Source: Hybos culiciformis (lineage: Eukaryota > Arthropoda > Insecta > Diptera > Hybotidae). From it: a stretch of 64,000 nt of DNA. Below the pieces are notes generated by a model that made no database searches, was not told the DNA's origin, and saw nothing but the letters and a program-made list of their open reading frames with translations. Position numbers and translations under genes: made by a program. Below, one piece after another: positions 28,030 to 42,322 of this stretch (position 1 is the first letter of the stretch; each line of letters starts with the position of its first letter). Where the stretch lies: NCBI GenBank assembly GCA_964007475.1, contig OZ023273.1, forward strand, positions 18,985,922 through 19,049,921, written 5' to 3'.

Positions 28030-28246
28030 CCATATATTAAGAATACAGAAAGATTTATAGCTTCATAGAACATTTTTTCAGTCCTTTTTGGTATTTTTAT
28101 GTGAAGGTGTTAGTAAAACTAATTAAAATTCTTTTCATGTATTGATAATTATCACGTATTTTATTTTGTTTTACTAACACATTCACATAAAAATACCAAA
28201 AATAATGTTGTATGAAGCAAACAATCTATGTATATTCTTAATCTAT
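28030..28246. mobile_element. Palindromic MITE, copy 1
   Basis: A nearly full-length inverted repeat: the left half (ccatatattaagaatacag, then cttcatagaacat and ttttggtatttttatgtgaa, then gtgttagtaaaac) is mirrored in the right half. The centre is tgataattatca. It is bordered by GATTATA at 28023-28029 and 28247-28253, a good target-site duplication. It is clearly related to the copy at 54189-54406 along its entire length. There is no coding capacity, and the family is not recognised. Confidence 0.85.
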
Positions 28247-28253
28247 GATTATA

Positions 28254-29000
28254 CACATCCCCATCGATGCATCTATACAAGTGAAATGAATGTATTATCA
28301 CTTTTAACATTGTAAGAAAAATGCTTATTTTATTAATATAATATTTGACAAAAAAAAATAAAACCTGAAGATATTATTTGAAACCCAAAATTATAGAATT
28401 CATATAATATCAGGAAAACATAATAACTTCTAAAACACTATTAGGTATACCTATTTTATTTATAAAATACAATAAGAACGAAATATGTTTATATATGTTT
28501 CAATAACTGAACTGAATCCCTTAAGTATTGAACAGAAATTCGAAAAAAAATAAAAAAATTATGAACTAAATTGTAATTGTGCTGAACACAATTTACATTT
28601 AACATAAAAAAAGGGGTTCACAATGAAATCATTCAACTATATTATGAGCGGCACAAGGTGGAAAAAATAACTTCCTACATCTTTATGATAGAAAGAAAAT
28701 CAGAAAATTTAAATAAAAAATTTGCATATGAAATTTTCTTTACATTTTCAATTTTGCGGTTCAGTCCTTTAAATTTTATTCATAATAGCCTTTCTAACGA
28801 AAATTCTTTAAAAATTTAATATGTTTAAATTGAAATTCAAATTACGTTTAAATATGTACAATATAAGTACGTGTAAGTAGATTTAACAGTAAATGTTTAA
28901 CAGTAAATTAAGATTTCTAAGTGCTTTACTGATTAAGTTATATTTTATAATATAATATCTGATTATTTCCAAATATGTACATATTTTAATTTTATTCATT
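28254..29000. other. Gene-free AT-rich spacer
   Basis: A short AT-rich interval between the palindromic MITE and the SINE copy. Nothing distinctive was found in it. Confidence 0.6.
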
Positions 29001-29130
29001 ATATCGACCGTCATGTTGTAGTGGTATTGCCATTATCCTGGAGCCAGCTTGTTCGGTAGTAGGCTCGGCTTCCACATCAGACTAAAATTTGTGTAAATTT
29101 ATCAATTCGTTCATTTGACACCATTGACAT
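29001..29130 (+). mobile_element. tRNA-like SINE, copy B (more complete)
   Basis: This matches copy A at 5058 at both ends and keeps the middle. A-box-like tgttgtagtggtat lies at about 29013-29026 and B-box-like ggctcggcttcc at 29062-29073, a spacing of about 49 bases, in the range of tRNA-derived promoters. The opening gaccgtcatgttgtagtgg resembles the 5' half of a tRNA. The sequence is markedly richer in G+C than its surroundings. No poly-A tail is visible. It is probably a tRNA-derived SINE. It is too degenerate to be a functional tRNA gene. Confidence 0.55.
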
Positions 29131-30099
29131 TAAACATTAAATACGAAAACGTCAAAATTAAATTAATTTACTCTTAGATACTAATTGTTATAACTCCAAT
29201 TAAATCAACACGTATAATAGTAAGCATTCAGATTTTATTGCAACAATTTAAGGATCATATAAATAAATAATCATATAATTCGAATAAAGACTTAAAACTA
29301 TAAATTAATTTGGGGTTGAAAAAAAAATTTCAAAAGTTTTTCACTCTCTGTACTCGTAGTTTCATTTAATAACCAAATTTCCCAAAAGAATTCATGTATC
29401 TCGTCTATCTGGAGTGCAATTATTGTACATACACTTACACACCATTATTATTATTTTTTTCAATTTTTACCCCTTTTTTGAGAGTTGTAATAAAATATAT
29501 GTAGGTATAGTATAGAATTTTATATATTCCAATCTTAGTCAAGGCAATAATATTTCTGATAGCTTTCCCAGAAGACAAATTTTTTTTTCTATATATTTTT
29601 CCTATACTTTTAGAAAATTACAAAGAAAATAAAAATATAAGAAGTTGAAACTGTTGAATATAAGGGTTATTAGGAAGGATTTCTTTCTTTGTAAATATTA
29701 TTTTTCTTTCCAATTTCATTTTGAATGATACTTCCGTTTTTCCAAAAAAAAAAAATAGAAAAATTATGTGCTTGTGCTTGCTAGTATTTTTTATTATTTC
29801 CATTTTATTTTTTTTAACAAAGCAAAAGAATTAATTTTATTGAAATAAAATTGTGCAGTCAGATTTAGTTATTAATATCGAAATGTTTTAAAAGACAGAA
29901 CGCATAATAAACTACTGTGTAGTTATATGAAAAACTACTATAAAAGCAAAGAAACTTATAGTGAAGCTTTATGTGCTTCACAAGTTTTGAAATCTTTTCG
30001 TTTTTAAATAAATATTCAATCTGTAAGATAGTGCATAGAGACATTAGAGTACTTAAAATTAAATTTCATAATTATTTGAAATCATTTGTAACTAAATTG

Positions 30100-30135
30100 A
30101 TTCATAATCCTGATTACGCAATTCATAATCCTGAT
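30100..30135. repeat. 21-base tandem duplication
   Basis: attcataatcctgat occurs at 30100 and again at 30121, separated by tacgca. Confidence 0.7.
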
Positions 30136-30718
30136 ATTCGCACTTATATTAATGTATTTGGTATATAAATGTACATATCTACAAAATTAAGATGATTTAA
30201 TTACATTAAGAGATTAGAGTTCCATTCTATATACGTATATACGAATTATACAGCATTATACGAATTATATAGAATTATTCATTAAAACTTTATCATGATA
30301 TTTTTTTTTTCTGAAGTAAGAAAATTTAATTTTCCATGTTATTTTTGAGGAAAAGTTGATTAGAAATTTAATATTTGGATGAAAAAGTTGAACCTATTTA
30401 GAAGTTAACTTTAGTTACTTTATACTTTATCTATTATTCTGAGTTAATTAAGAATTTTTTTTTTGTTCGATAAATAATTATGCAAAATTATAAAGTTAAT
30501 TTATAAAGCTGTACTTCATAAGTGTACTTCATAACTTATCATAACTCACCAATTTGGCAAATTTGTAATAAGACAAATAATGTTTTTAGGGAAAGATAAA
30601 TTGGAAAATTTGACATAAGGTGAAATACTTTTTTCTAACTGATTTTTATACTAACTCCAAACCAACTCTTTTTACTAAAAACAATACTATAGACAACTTT
30701 CGCACCAGGATCAGTATG

Positions 30719-30790
30719 ACTAGTATGTAATAATAAATATTTTGGAATTGTATAATATCAACTAGTATGCAATAATAAATATTTTGGAAC
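30719..30790. repeat. 42-base tandem duplication
   Basis: actagtatg followed by aataataaatattttggaa appears at 30719 and 30761. The two units differ at one position over roughly 29 bases. Confidence 0.8.
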
Positions 30791-32600
30791 CATAAAATTA
30801 GGAATTATAACCAACCATTTGTGTAAATCTTATTTGGCGTTTTTTTTCAAACAAAATGTCACTTAGACAAAAATAATTTTCATTCGATAAAATTGATATA
30901 AAATCGAAATATGTAGGAGTAAATAATATGGATAAAGAATGAAGTAAAAGAAAAAAAAAAAACCTTTTATTTTATTAAAAAGATATATGAAAGCTTTTTG
31001 AAAACTCTTTATAGAAAAGGGTGTGGATCGTTTTTTTTTTTTTTTTTAAGAAAATTTTTGATGTAATCAATTATGTACACTCTGTGTTATTAATAAAAAG
31101 GATATTTTCTTGCTTTCATTACATACACATAATATATATGTAAGAATATCCTTTTTATGGATATTGATGTGTATTTTTTGCTTTTTTTTTATTGCAGAAT
31201 TATATTTTGTATATATTAGCAAAAAAAAGAAGAAAAACAACAAAATATATATATCTATAAATTCAAAAAGAAAAACAACAATAAGAGAAACTACAAAAAA
31301 AATTTTTTTTTAAAAATGAATATAAATTGCAGAAATGAGTAGTAAAATTATTCCTTTTATTGGAAAAAATTGTTAGAGTAAATTTTTTTTTTTTTTTTTT
31401 TTTCATTCTCTGAATCATAAATTTACATTTTCCAAAGGGATATCTATAAATTTATCCTATAGTAAGCAAATTTTGATTTTAAGAGAAAAAAAAAAGTTGA
31501 AGAATGATATGTCTTCTTATGTTATATGTGCATTACGAAAAAAGAAAAAGCAAAATTTTACCAAATAAACTTTTCAAAGGGAATAATATTCATATTTTGC
31601 ATAATCTTTTTTTTTTTTGTATTATTTTAATTTGCTATTATATGTTTTTATTTGTTCGCAAAATAATCAAATTGTATTATGCTTATGAACTTAAAGTTGA
31701 AATTTTTGCCATAAAGTTAAATTGGTAAAAATATTTTTTTCCATTTCATATGTACGACATGCAATATAGATTCAAATGTAACTTCATTTAACATGTATTA
31801 CGAAAAAAGAAAAGTCTCTTACAGGCTTAAGATTATTTTGTAAACGTTTGCTATTACCTGGTTAAAGAAAACCATAATGAAAATTTAACATTGTTATTAA
31901 TTTTATATTATTGGGTAAATATTTAAAAAATTTAAATATACATTTTCCAAAGAAAATGACAATTCTTCAAGTTTATTAATATTCTACTAAATTTTTCAGA
32001 CAGTTTTTATTAATTTTTTTTTTGATTTGGATCAAAAACAAATTAAAGACAAGTATTTATTAAAATTTAATAATTCCAATATTTAAAAAAAAAATTCAAC
32101 TTAAAATTTAAGAAAAATATACGATATTGCCAAAAATAAGAATTTAAATTATTTTTTTTTTTGTTTAATATAAAAGGATATTTTTTTATCATAATGCTCT
32201 TAATGTATCACAATATATTTTATGTTTCTTTAATATTATGTTATGTTATGTTTTTTATTTTATTTTATTTTAGAGAAAATAAACTTAAAATATGTAAAGC
32301 CATCTATAAAAAATAATGGTAAAAGCCAAATTGTAAAATTGAATAAACAAAATAAAAAAAAATAAAAAAGACGAAGAAGAAAATTTCGAGTGGGTAGGTA
32401 CATAAACATATAACTTTCCACATACAATACTAACTTATAAAGAAAACAGAAAAATATAAATTCTAGAAAAAATATGTAGCTAAGCTACACAGTGTATCAA
32501 AAAAAAAACATAATGTTTGCTTGAAAATAATAAAACAAATTGACTTCAATTTTCTGTAAGCACTTTATATTTCAAAAATACATATTTTATGCTTTTATGC

Positions 32601-32627
32601 AAAAATAAAATAAAATAAAATAAAATA
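32601..32627. repeat. AAAAT microsatellite
   Basis: Five consecutive aaaat pentamers in the plus orientation. Confidence 0.9.
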
Positions 32628-35600
32628 GGAAAAAAAAAAGACAAGATATTTTTATTGTTGCAATATTACGTAACATATGTGACTAAATTTTAAATATTTT
32701 ATTTTTATTTACAATTTACGTATAACAAAAAGTAAGCATAAGTACATATGTTTTGTTTTTTTTTTTTTTTTTTGGGAATACTTTGGTTTTTTTGAGAACT
32801 CACCACACCACAAGATTTCAATGAATACAAAATTTAAAATAAAATAAGAAATAATTTATGTTAAAGGAATATAAGAACAAAGAAAATATTATTTTAAATA
32901 ATATTACAATTTGGTATATACATTTTCTTTTTTTTTTAATATCTTTCAGTTTTCTCTATTTCTTTAAAACTCAAATACAATTTGGTAAGAATTAAATTTT
33001 AAAATTTCTGTGTAGATATAAAATACATAATACTTATTGACAGTAGTTTTTTTTTTTCAAATTTTTAATACAATCACATTTTATACTGAAGCTGAAGATT
33101 TTTATTCTTTTAAATTTGTTCTATAATCTAACTCTCGATCTAAATTTGAAAATTTTACTTAATTTTAGTTGTAAGAATTTGCATAACATACATATATGAA
33201 ATAAATTTTTCAATGCTAAATTTATAATAATACTTGAATATATAAACACAATTACAGTCTAGCTGGCGTACAAAACACTTTAAGTCATTTTAAGAAACTT
33301 TTAATTTATTTATTTTTTGTAAATTATTTATTATTTAGACGTTTACACGTTTATTTATTTCAATCTATTTAATATGAATTTTAAAAGTTTCTATATACGT
33401 AGAAAAACATAGCAAGATTTTTAAATAAAAAATCAATTCAAAAAATATGTATTTAATTAATAAATTGGACTTTAATATCTAGCAATAAAATTTGAAAGCC
33501 CCATCAGAAAACGAATATAAGTTTTCGACCAATGCTGGTACCCAATGCTGTGATGTTTTGCGTATAAGAATTGAATTTCTACAAGCTCTTTGTTGATGCT
33601 GATAAAATTGATGTAATTTATAACAAAAAAAAAATTGAATGAATTTTAATAACTTCTATAACATCTCATTTTTTATCAGAAATTATACCAAGTTTCACCA
33701 ATCCAAAAAGAACTATTACGACGTAAAGAACTATTGCAGCTCTTACAGCTGAAAATATTTGTATTGACGGAAAAATTTAAAATATAATTTTAAAACTTAC
33801 TTTAATGCTATAAAAATTATGTGATTTTAAGTAATGAAAATTTTGTGGATAATAAACGTGCCATAAAATCGTCTACAATTCGAAATTAAATATTTAAATT
33901 TTTTTTATGATAAGAGTACAAGGTAAGTACAAAATACATATCATATATATTGAATATATCTGCAAGATAAATGTTTATTATAAAGAATACAGAATGATTC
34001 TAAAAACAAATTTGCACATGATTTCAAGATAAAAGGAAGTCTTTAGCTACAATATGCACTGTTGAGGAGTGCTTATTGAAAATTGAAAAATTTAAAGACG
34101 ATGCATTCATTAATAATGTCCCTTTTAAAACTGATTTCGTCAAAAATTTATCAACATTTACCTACATGAATGAAACATTTATTTTTTACTATTTAGTAAA
34201 AAAAATAATATTTTCATCAATCAGAAATTTTTTCTCTTTACACGATAAAAAAAACTTTTCGATTTATTTTATACTAAATTTACTGTGTGTATGCAGAGAA
34301 ATATCATTGAAATAAATTTTTTATGAAAGCTTAATTCGCTAATAAAAATAATTTATTTATATTTTGAAACAGAAAGCGATACGAAAGTAATTTCTTTTTT
34401 GTTTTTTTCTTTTTTTTTTGCTTACAAAATATAAACATTTTATTTTCTTCAAAAAATATTTTAATAATTGAATTTTTTTGTTTTTAAATTTTTCAAATGA
34501 TATCTTTTCCTGAATTTAAATGCAAAAATTCAGTTAAGCGGTTTTTGGTTTTCCGTAATTTTCTGTGTTTTTTTCGCTCATAAAAAAATTTTCCCTTATT
34601 TTATTTTTGTTATTTCTTTTATATTTTATTTTCGCTCTAATAAAATTTACTGCAATTTTATATAGAAAAATGAAAAACATGTACAATATAGAATTAAAAT
34701 ATAAAATACGGATACATTTTACACTAAAAATATAATTGAATTATAGAGAAAAACTTAACCTAGTTGGGTATTGTACTTAGAAATCCTAAAAAAAAAATAA
34801 TAATAATAAATCAAATAAGAAATTGAAAGCTTCAATGATATATTATATAGAACTGAGAGAGAAAAATACAATTTAGAAAATGATTAATATTCGGTTGCCA
34901 TAAAAAAAAAAAATAAAATTCTATTAACAACGAATATTGCAAAAATGAGTGGCACTGATTGATAACAAAAACAAAAATGTATATATTATTACATTTTTTC
35001 GGTTTTGGGTCTGCTATAAATGTCACATCTGAAAAAGAAATTATTTTTAATGCGCTTTTAATAATATGACGACAACCGAAACAAAAATTCAACTTTGACT
35101 GAATATGATTAAGTTTTATGTTAACTTCTGTTATTATTATGATTATGACCAATAAATGCATAAAATAGAATCAATTTATACAAATTTTTAGTTTTTAGTT
35201 CTTACATTTTAAACTTCAAAAGTAACTTTTTACGTTGTGAAATTTATTTACTGTGACTATTATTTGAATGTTTCTGTTAAAATTATTCTAGTTTTATTCT
35301 TTTTATCCTTATTATGATATCCTTAATGTTTAATACTTCTTAATCTTAATGCATGTGACGTTAAGAAGTAGTACAAACAAATCATATACCTTATATATAT
35401 ATTTAAAATTATGAATATGATTCAGTGATATAAAATACAGCATGGGTACATAGAATAACTTCTTGGTGTGTAAGTTTTAAGCTTACATATTTTCTATAAA
35501 ACTTGAAATTATTTAAACTTAAGTAAGTACTTAAGGTTTTAAAATTTTTTGCTCTAAAAATTTTCATCTCGGAAAAGTTGATGAAATTTCTGGGTATTTT

Positions 35601-36998
35601 TTATTTAATAATCTAATTTATCATGGCGTTATTAATTAAATTACTGAATAGTTTTTTTTTTTACATTTCTGCCTTTTAAAAAAAACTATGATGGCAATTG
35701 AAAGAGATATGCGTAAGTATTTAATTTTTCATTATATGATTTTATACTATGTATATCTATATATAACACATGAATATATTTAAGTTACTATTAGCAAAAC
35801 TTATTGAGCAAATAATCCAATATGGTATCTGAGAAAGTATTAGGACAATAAAAGCTATTATGATAGATCAGTAACATTTTGCAATCACTTATATGTTTCC
35901 ATCATTTATTATATTTTTTTCGTCTAATGCAACTTCTGCAGGATTAAATTTAAAAAAAATAATTGTGATTTAATATTAATAACCTGATAAAGAATTACTT
36001 CTTCATAATTAAGTTTAAAAATTAAAAAAAAAATAATTAATCGTCACAAAAATAAATAAAATTTAATTTTTACTTTTATATTAAGAAGGAGATTGATTAA
36101 AGATATACTTATATATTTTAGATACTACTAAATTAAGAAAAAGGACAAAGTTCAGCAAACATGCCAAAACAAAAAAAAAAAACAAAATAAAAAAAACAAT
36201 TTTATGTCGAAGTAAAAATACTAATTTAGTTTATTGCACACTTCGGAAAATGAATCCACTTTTATTGTACACTTCTATTTTTTTTTTTTTTTGGTAACAG
36301 CAATACTCTTATATTTATTTTTCATATATTTTACTTTTCTTTTTATTTACTTATATATTTTTTTTTTGGTGAATTGTTTTATTTGCTGTTGACAATTTTC
36401 AAGTCTTTTATAAACGAAAACAAACTTTTCAAAAGTTTGATGCATATTTCAGTTCTTTTTCTTTTTTTGTTCTGATAAAATATAATGAAACAACTTCTAC
36501 ACATAAAATATTAATAGAAAAAATGTTACTTTTAACCGCAAAAACTAAAATTCTTGTCACGTTAGATCTACGTGGCCACAAGTATCTTTAGAATATATAT
36601 TTTTTAATTGTATCACAAGATATCCTTGGAATATGTCCAAAGTAGAAAAAAAAACCAAAAAAAAAAGAAAAAACAACAAAAGGATAATACCCAAAACATA
36701 AAAAAAAAAAAAAATGTATATATAAAAATGTATAAAAGCACCACAAAAGCGTGTTGAGAAATAAAAGATATACACAATCAAAATTAAATTATGAATTTCT
36801 TTTTTTCTATGGATTACAATGAATGATTTCCAAGTTCTAAATTTTATAATGGAAAAAAAAAATAATTGAATTGAATAAATGGAATATTATTATCTTATCT
36901 GAAATTAACTTTCGATTCAGCAAATTATTTCTAGTCTTTATTTTTATGCTGTCCGTTTAAATACACTTCAAATTTTTTCAATAGGTTGCCACACAATA

Positions 36999-37263
36999 AT
37001 ATCGTCTGCTGAGAAATGAAACAACGTATGACATTTATACGTCATTATTTGACAATAGCACCATTCGATTCCTCGTACTCGATTTTATAAGTACAACTAC
37101 TTTGCAATATTCGTAATGTTGATTAAAATGTGTTTTTTAGATGAAAATTGTACGCTACTTGATATTTTTTCATACGTTTTTTTTAATTTTCAAATCATTA
37201 AATTCAAATTACTCGAAACTATACTTTTCATTATACGTTGTTTCATTTCTGAGCAGGCGATAT
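36999..37263. mobile_element. MITE with 31-bp terminal inverted repeats
   Basis: Positions 36999-37029 and 37233-37263 are complementary at 29 of 31 positions with no indel (outer ATATCG, inner GAAATGAAACAACGTAT). The interior of about 200 bases has no coding frame. ATAT at both outer edges may be part of the ends or a short target duplication; I could not settle which. The family is not recognised. A non-autonomous DNA transposon is the most economical reading. Confidence 0.7.
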
Positions 37264-40200
37264 CGTCGATTCTGAAGATGAAATAATATAAAGAAAATTT
37301 AAATTTCAAGCCTAAAATTATCAAATATAATTATTAGTTATGATGATCTTAAATAAAAATTAAAATTCGTGCTTTAAAAATCCTAACAACAGTTTACTAC
37401 ACTGAAAATTGGAAACATTGAACAATGGGTCGTTAAAAGTATATTTTTTAACAATAAATTATATGAATTCTTTAGGATATTATTTTTTAATTTACAATTT
37501 TTTTTTTTTTTATTTTTATTAGAAAGTCCTGGCACAAAAAAAAAAATTAAATAGATTTTAACGACTCACTAATGTACAAATGAACGGTGTGTAATAAAAA
37601 ATTTTATGAACTAAACTTTATAGATCTATATTGTATGTATATATATGTTTATAAAAAATTAAAGAAAATAAAACAAAAACAGTTAAAAACGAGCGTGAAT
37701 GAAAAATTTGTTCTAAATCTTGTCTCTATATAAATTCGTTAAGAAAAATTTATTTTCTTCAATTTGAAAGATAAAAATGAATCGTGACGAACTATATATT
37801 ATTTATTTTTTAATGTCATGATGACATTGTTCTGACAGGTTAGGATTATAATAACGACCATTACATAAATTCAGAGTTGAGAGATTTAATACATTAAAAA
37901 AAAAATTATACAAAAAAATTATATTAATGGTTTTTATTTTTTCAATTGCGTATAATAAGTTTATTTATTATTTTTATTTATATTATGCAAATCTATAAAT
38001 AAAAATTGTTTGTTCTGTTCTTTTTTTTTTTTTGTTTTAACAACATAATATTTAAATCCTATAAATTATAATTGAATTTTTATTTTTTATCAAAACAAAA
38101 ACACAAAATAACATAACTTTATAATTAAAAAGTCTGCAAAAAAAAAAAATAAAACCAATTTTAGAATAGAATATTTTTGAATGAAATTTTTTGAATATTA
38201 TTAATAAAAAGAAACAAGTAATATTCTGCAAATAATATTATGTTTTGTTAACAAACTCGTACTGTATCAAAAGATCTCTGTGTATATGTATATTTGTAAA
38301 TCTTTAGAATTTTAACCAACTGTAGTAATACAAAAGATGCAACAATACTTTGATAAATTACTTATACTGATTTTTCCCAAAAAAATATTTTACTTTTCCC
38401 AATAAAATTTTGTACATATTTCAATTGTCAGAAATTCAATTCAATTATTTTGAAAATATTTTTAATATGTATTAATTTTTTTTTTTTTTTGAAAGTAAAG
38501 TAAAGCATTGAATATTGAATGAAATTACAAAACTTAGATATTACATACTATCAATTTTGATGTTTATTAATTAAGATATTGATTTTTTTTTGTTTCATTA
38601 GTGATAAAAGAACTTCATTGAAGCATATAAAACATATAATAATTCAATCCGTAACGTATGTTTTTCTCAAATTGTTGTTCTATGTATGTGCACAGTTTAC
38701 AAAGTTTATTTTTTACCTTTTCTCAATAATGAATTATGCTAAAAATATATATTTAAATAATATTATGATTAAATAACTCGAATATGGAAAAAAAATAAAT
38801 AAAAATTTCATATAATTAAAATTAAATTAATATCTAAAATATTTTTTTTTTTAATAAAGACAGAAAACTTATTAGATATAAACAAAATTAATTAAAATAG
38901 CTAGACTTCTGTCCCAAAGTCCAAACATTGAAAAATGCTTTAGGAGATAAATTTAAAATAAAAATTAAACTAAATTATAATTAAATTTACGGAGAAAAAA
39001 TAAAACAAAATTGCAAAAAATTTCTGGAATCTGAAAAAAAATAATAAATTTTTTTTTTGTTCACAAAAGTTTTTTTTTTTTTTATGATAATTTTTTAATA
39101 AAATATTTTCATAGAAAATATTTTTGTTACTTTTTTGAACAAAAAAAAAATTGTATCTTTTTTAATTAAAATTAATTTCTTTATGTTTTTTAATGAAAAT
39201 ATATAAATTTTTTTTTGTTATTAATTTTATTTTTATATTTGTTCGAACGAAAGTTAGATGGAAATAAAAGACAATTTTTTTTTTTTTTCGTCTAAGCACT
39301 TTTGTATTTTTTTTGTTCTTCTGTATATGACTTTATTTAATTTATCTTATTTTTTTTGTGTATATACAACAAATAACAAAAAAAAAAAATCATGTCAAAA
39401 AGAAAATTCCATAGTTTAAAAACATATACTTATTATTTGTATTCAAAAGAATAGTTACGACAAGAGTGATTAATAAACATAACAAAAAAAAGAAAAAAAA
39501 AGAAAATCATAATGAAATATGAAAAATATCACGATGAAAGAAATTGAAATTTATGATAAAAAAAAATATAAAATAAATAAATAGAAAAAATAAATAAAAT
39601 ATATTGTAAATAATACAAAACCAAAAAATATATACATAGATATAAAGTAATAAATTTAAATTAGTATATAAAATATGACATTATTTTTCACCATTATTAT
39701 ATCTATATGAATAGAAATAATTTCTAAATAGAAAATTTTCAATGAAATAAAATATAAAAAAAAAAAACAAAAACAGAATGCGTACGTATATTTGAAATAT
39801 TTGCGTAAATATATTTTAATAGGATTTCTTTATATATATAGACTTTACATACAGAAATCTTAAAGAAAATTTCTAAATAAATGAGGCTTTGCTTTTCGAA
39901 ATTTAAATTATATACTGAGGTATATAATAATAAATATAATATATTTATTGTTCTTTTATGTTTTTAAATAGAAAAAAAAAATCTCCCAATTAGCTTTTAT
40001 ACTAACTGTCTTAAATAGGTTAAATAAGGTCGAAGTTTTTTTTTTCTTAAATGATAAAAAATATTCAAAACAAAAATTTTCTTCTATTCTACGATTAGTA
40101 AATCGAAATAATCATTTTTTCAGTACCTGGGTAATCGAGTAATTTTATTTTGTATAACCTGGGTGCGTGAATGAATTAAGAAACTCTTAAAATTCATATA

Positions 40201-41889
40201 TGTAGTTAATTTTTATTTGAACAAAACAGGAGTGCAAACCCTGGAATAATTTTTTGCTTTAATATCTATTTCCTTGAATGACTTAGATATACATTTTAAT
40301 TCCTTATATATAGAACTGAGTACAAGTTAGATTTCAATCCTTCTTTTTTCTTTTAATAATAACAGCTAACAAAATTTAAAATGGAATCGAGTTTAAATTC
40401 ACTAATTACAATAAAATGTGAAAAAAAAAGTTTTAATACTAAATTAATTATTTTTTCTAATTATTTTTCATTTTTCATATTTCTCATACTTTTATTTGTT
40501 AATAATTTTCATTGAAATTTAATTTAATATAATGTTGGTAATTTCAATTATTCTATCGTTGGCTCAATTGAGCTTCATTGGAATGATTCAATGATTCCTA
40601 GCAAATAATTTTCTAATGTTATTAAAATGTTTTTGAAAGAAACAGGCTGGTGGATTTTCCGTAAATCTATTTGCTTATATACTTAGAAATATTGAAAATC
40701 GTTTTATAACGAAATTTTTTTTTCCATATAATTGAAAACGTGAGCTGTAAAAAACACATTCATTATTAATTCAAAAGCACTAATTTTTTTCTAATAAGTG
40801 CTTTTAATTAACATAATAATTTGTCTTATTGGCTTAATATGTTTTTTATTGCTTTTAATAAAGTGAAAAAATGAAATTTCTTTAACGTTGTAAAATATAA
40901 ATTACTTAGGTAAAAAAAAAAAAAATGTTTGATCAATAATGAAATAAAGTGCACTTAAAAAAATTTATTATCATTATTGACTTTTTTTTTTATAACATCA
41001 ACAAATATATGTATAACAAAAGGCTTTAATAATCGTCAGAAGTCTAATTGAAAATAATTTTTTTTTAATTAATTACTCTGTTATTGTGCTCTAATGAAAT
41101 ATCATAACGAAAAAGTGTTTGCGTTTATAAAGCAAAATTGAATTCTAATGATAGTGTTGTGAAAAATTATTTAAAATAATCGTTGGGCATAATGTGATGC
41201 TAACAATAATCCTTGAAAATTATTGAGCCTAGGTCAGATTGTAATAAAAGTTTTTAATTAAAAAATGGGATTCGTTTTTAAAACTTTATTATTAATATCA
41301 ACATAATGGACATCATATGTATTATAGACATTAAATATTATATGTTTCACTTTGGGATATTCCTAGTCTATAAAGCAATTTATGATAAAATATAAAGAAT
41401 TTCCTAAACCTACTTAAAAAACTATGATCTGCTTTTAATTACATTTCCTATAAAATATTTTATTGCCAATAATATGGTAAATTTAATTGATTTCACACAT
41501 AATTGTTAAAAAAAAATATATTAATAATAATTTTTTGCCATAAAAAAAGTATAGGAAAGCGCTTTCATGACTATAATACACAAATATTTTTTTTCTTTAA
41601 CAAGATTAATATTGGAATAATGCCATAAAAAGGATATCCTTCGTTTAGTGCCAAATAAATTACAATATATATTTTTTTTTAATTAAATGAAATCTCATTT
41701 TGATTTATATTACTCTGTTCAAATATTTTCATTATTATATGGTAATTGGACATTAAGAGCATTTTTGTTTAACTGAAAATTAATCTATTGAATTACTTTG
41801 TTTTACTGACAATCGGTCGGTATAATAAATAAAAAATGGGATTTGTGAAAGAAATAAGATAAATTTTTAATAAAAATATATGTGTGTAA
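37264..41889. other. Gene-free AT-rich spacer
   Basis: No gene is supported. There is a small hairpin near 40768-40812 (aaaagcact and its complement around a T-rich loop), and very AT-rich blocks between 38800 and 39660. Confidence 0.6.
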
Positions 41890-42322
41890 TACCGTATCTG
41901 CACTTGTCTGCAAAGATTAGTTCCTAAGGCCACCTTATACCGTATCTGCACTTGTCTGCAAGGGTTAGTTCCTAAGGTCACTTTAATGAAACCCGTACAC
42001 ACTTGTATTTTTTTACAGTAAAAAAAAACGAAGTGTAAACAAACTGTTTTTTATCTTGTTTATTTTTAAATTTGTATTTCCAACCTTTTGAAAATAGAAA
42101 AAAAGCAGAAAAAAGCAAGGAAAAAGCATAAAAGTTGGCAACTATAATGTCTGCAATCTGACCTTTTTTGTCTGCAAACTAACTTTTTTTGTCTGCAAAC
42201 TGGCCTTTTACGCAAAGGTTAGTTATTTTTTTTCCTTTTTTTTGTATGAGAAAGGCCTGTTCACAAGTCAGTTTATAGGTAAGTTCCACTCAGTTTTAAG
42301 GTCCAAGTGCATATACGGTATA
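41890..42322. mobile_element. TA-flanked inverted-repeat element with internal duplication
   Basis: The left end taccgtatctgcacttg (41890) is complementary to the right end caagtgcatatacggta (ending 42320) with one mismatch, and TA borders each side. The left end is duplicated in tandem: 41889-41936 and 41937-41984 are 48-base units differing at a few positions, so the terminal repeat occurs twice on that side. Inside are repeated ttttttgtctgcaaact blocks. No transposase is present. A TA-targeting non-autonomous DNA transposon is likely. Confidence 0.7.

Larger units (their letters stand above)
29131..36998. other. Gene-free AT-rich spacer
   Basis: Nearly 8 kb without a supportable gene. It contains small tandem duplications at 30100-30135 and 30719-30790, AAAAT pentamers at 32601-32627, and many poly-A/T blocks. 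A 109-codon minus-strand frame at 34832-35161 and a 79-codon plus frame at 34076-34315 show no domain, signal or cysteine pattern and are treated as chance. Confidence 0.6.

Noticed and set aside
34832..35161. 109-codon minus-strand open frame with hydrophobic segments
   Set aside because: The hydrophobic runs come from T-rich and A-rich tracts. No motif or initiation context supports a protein.
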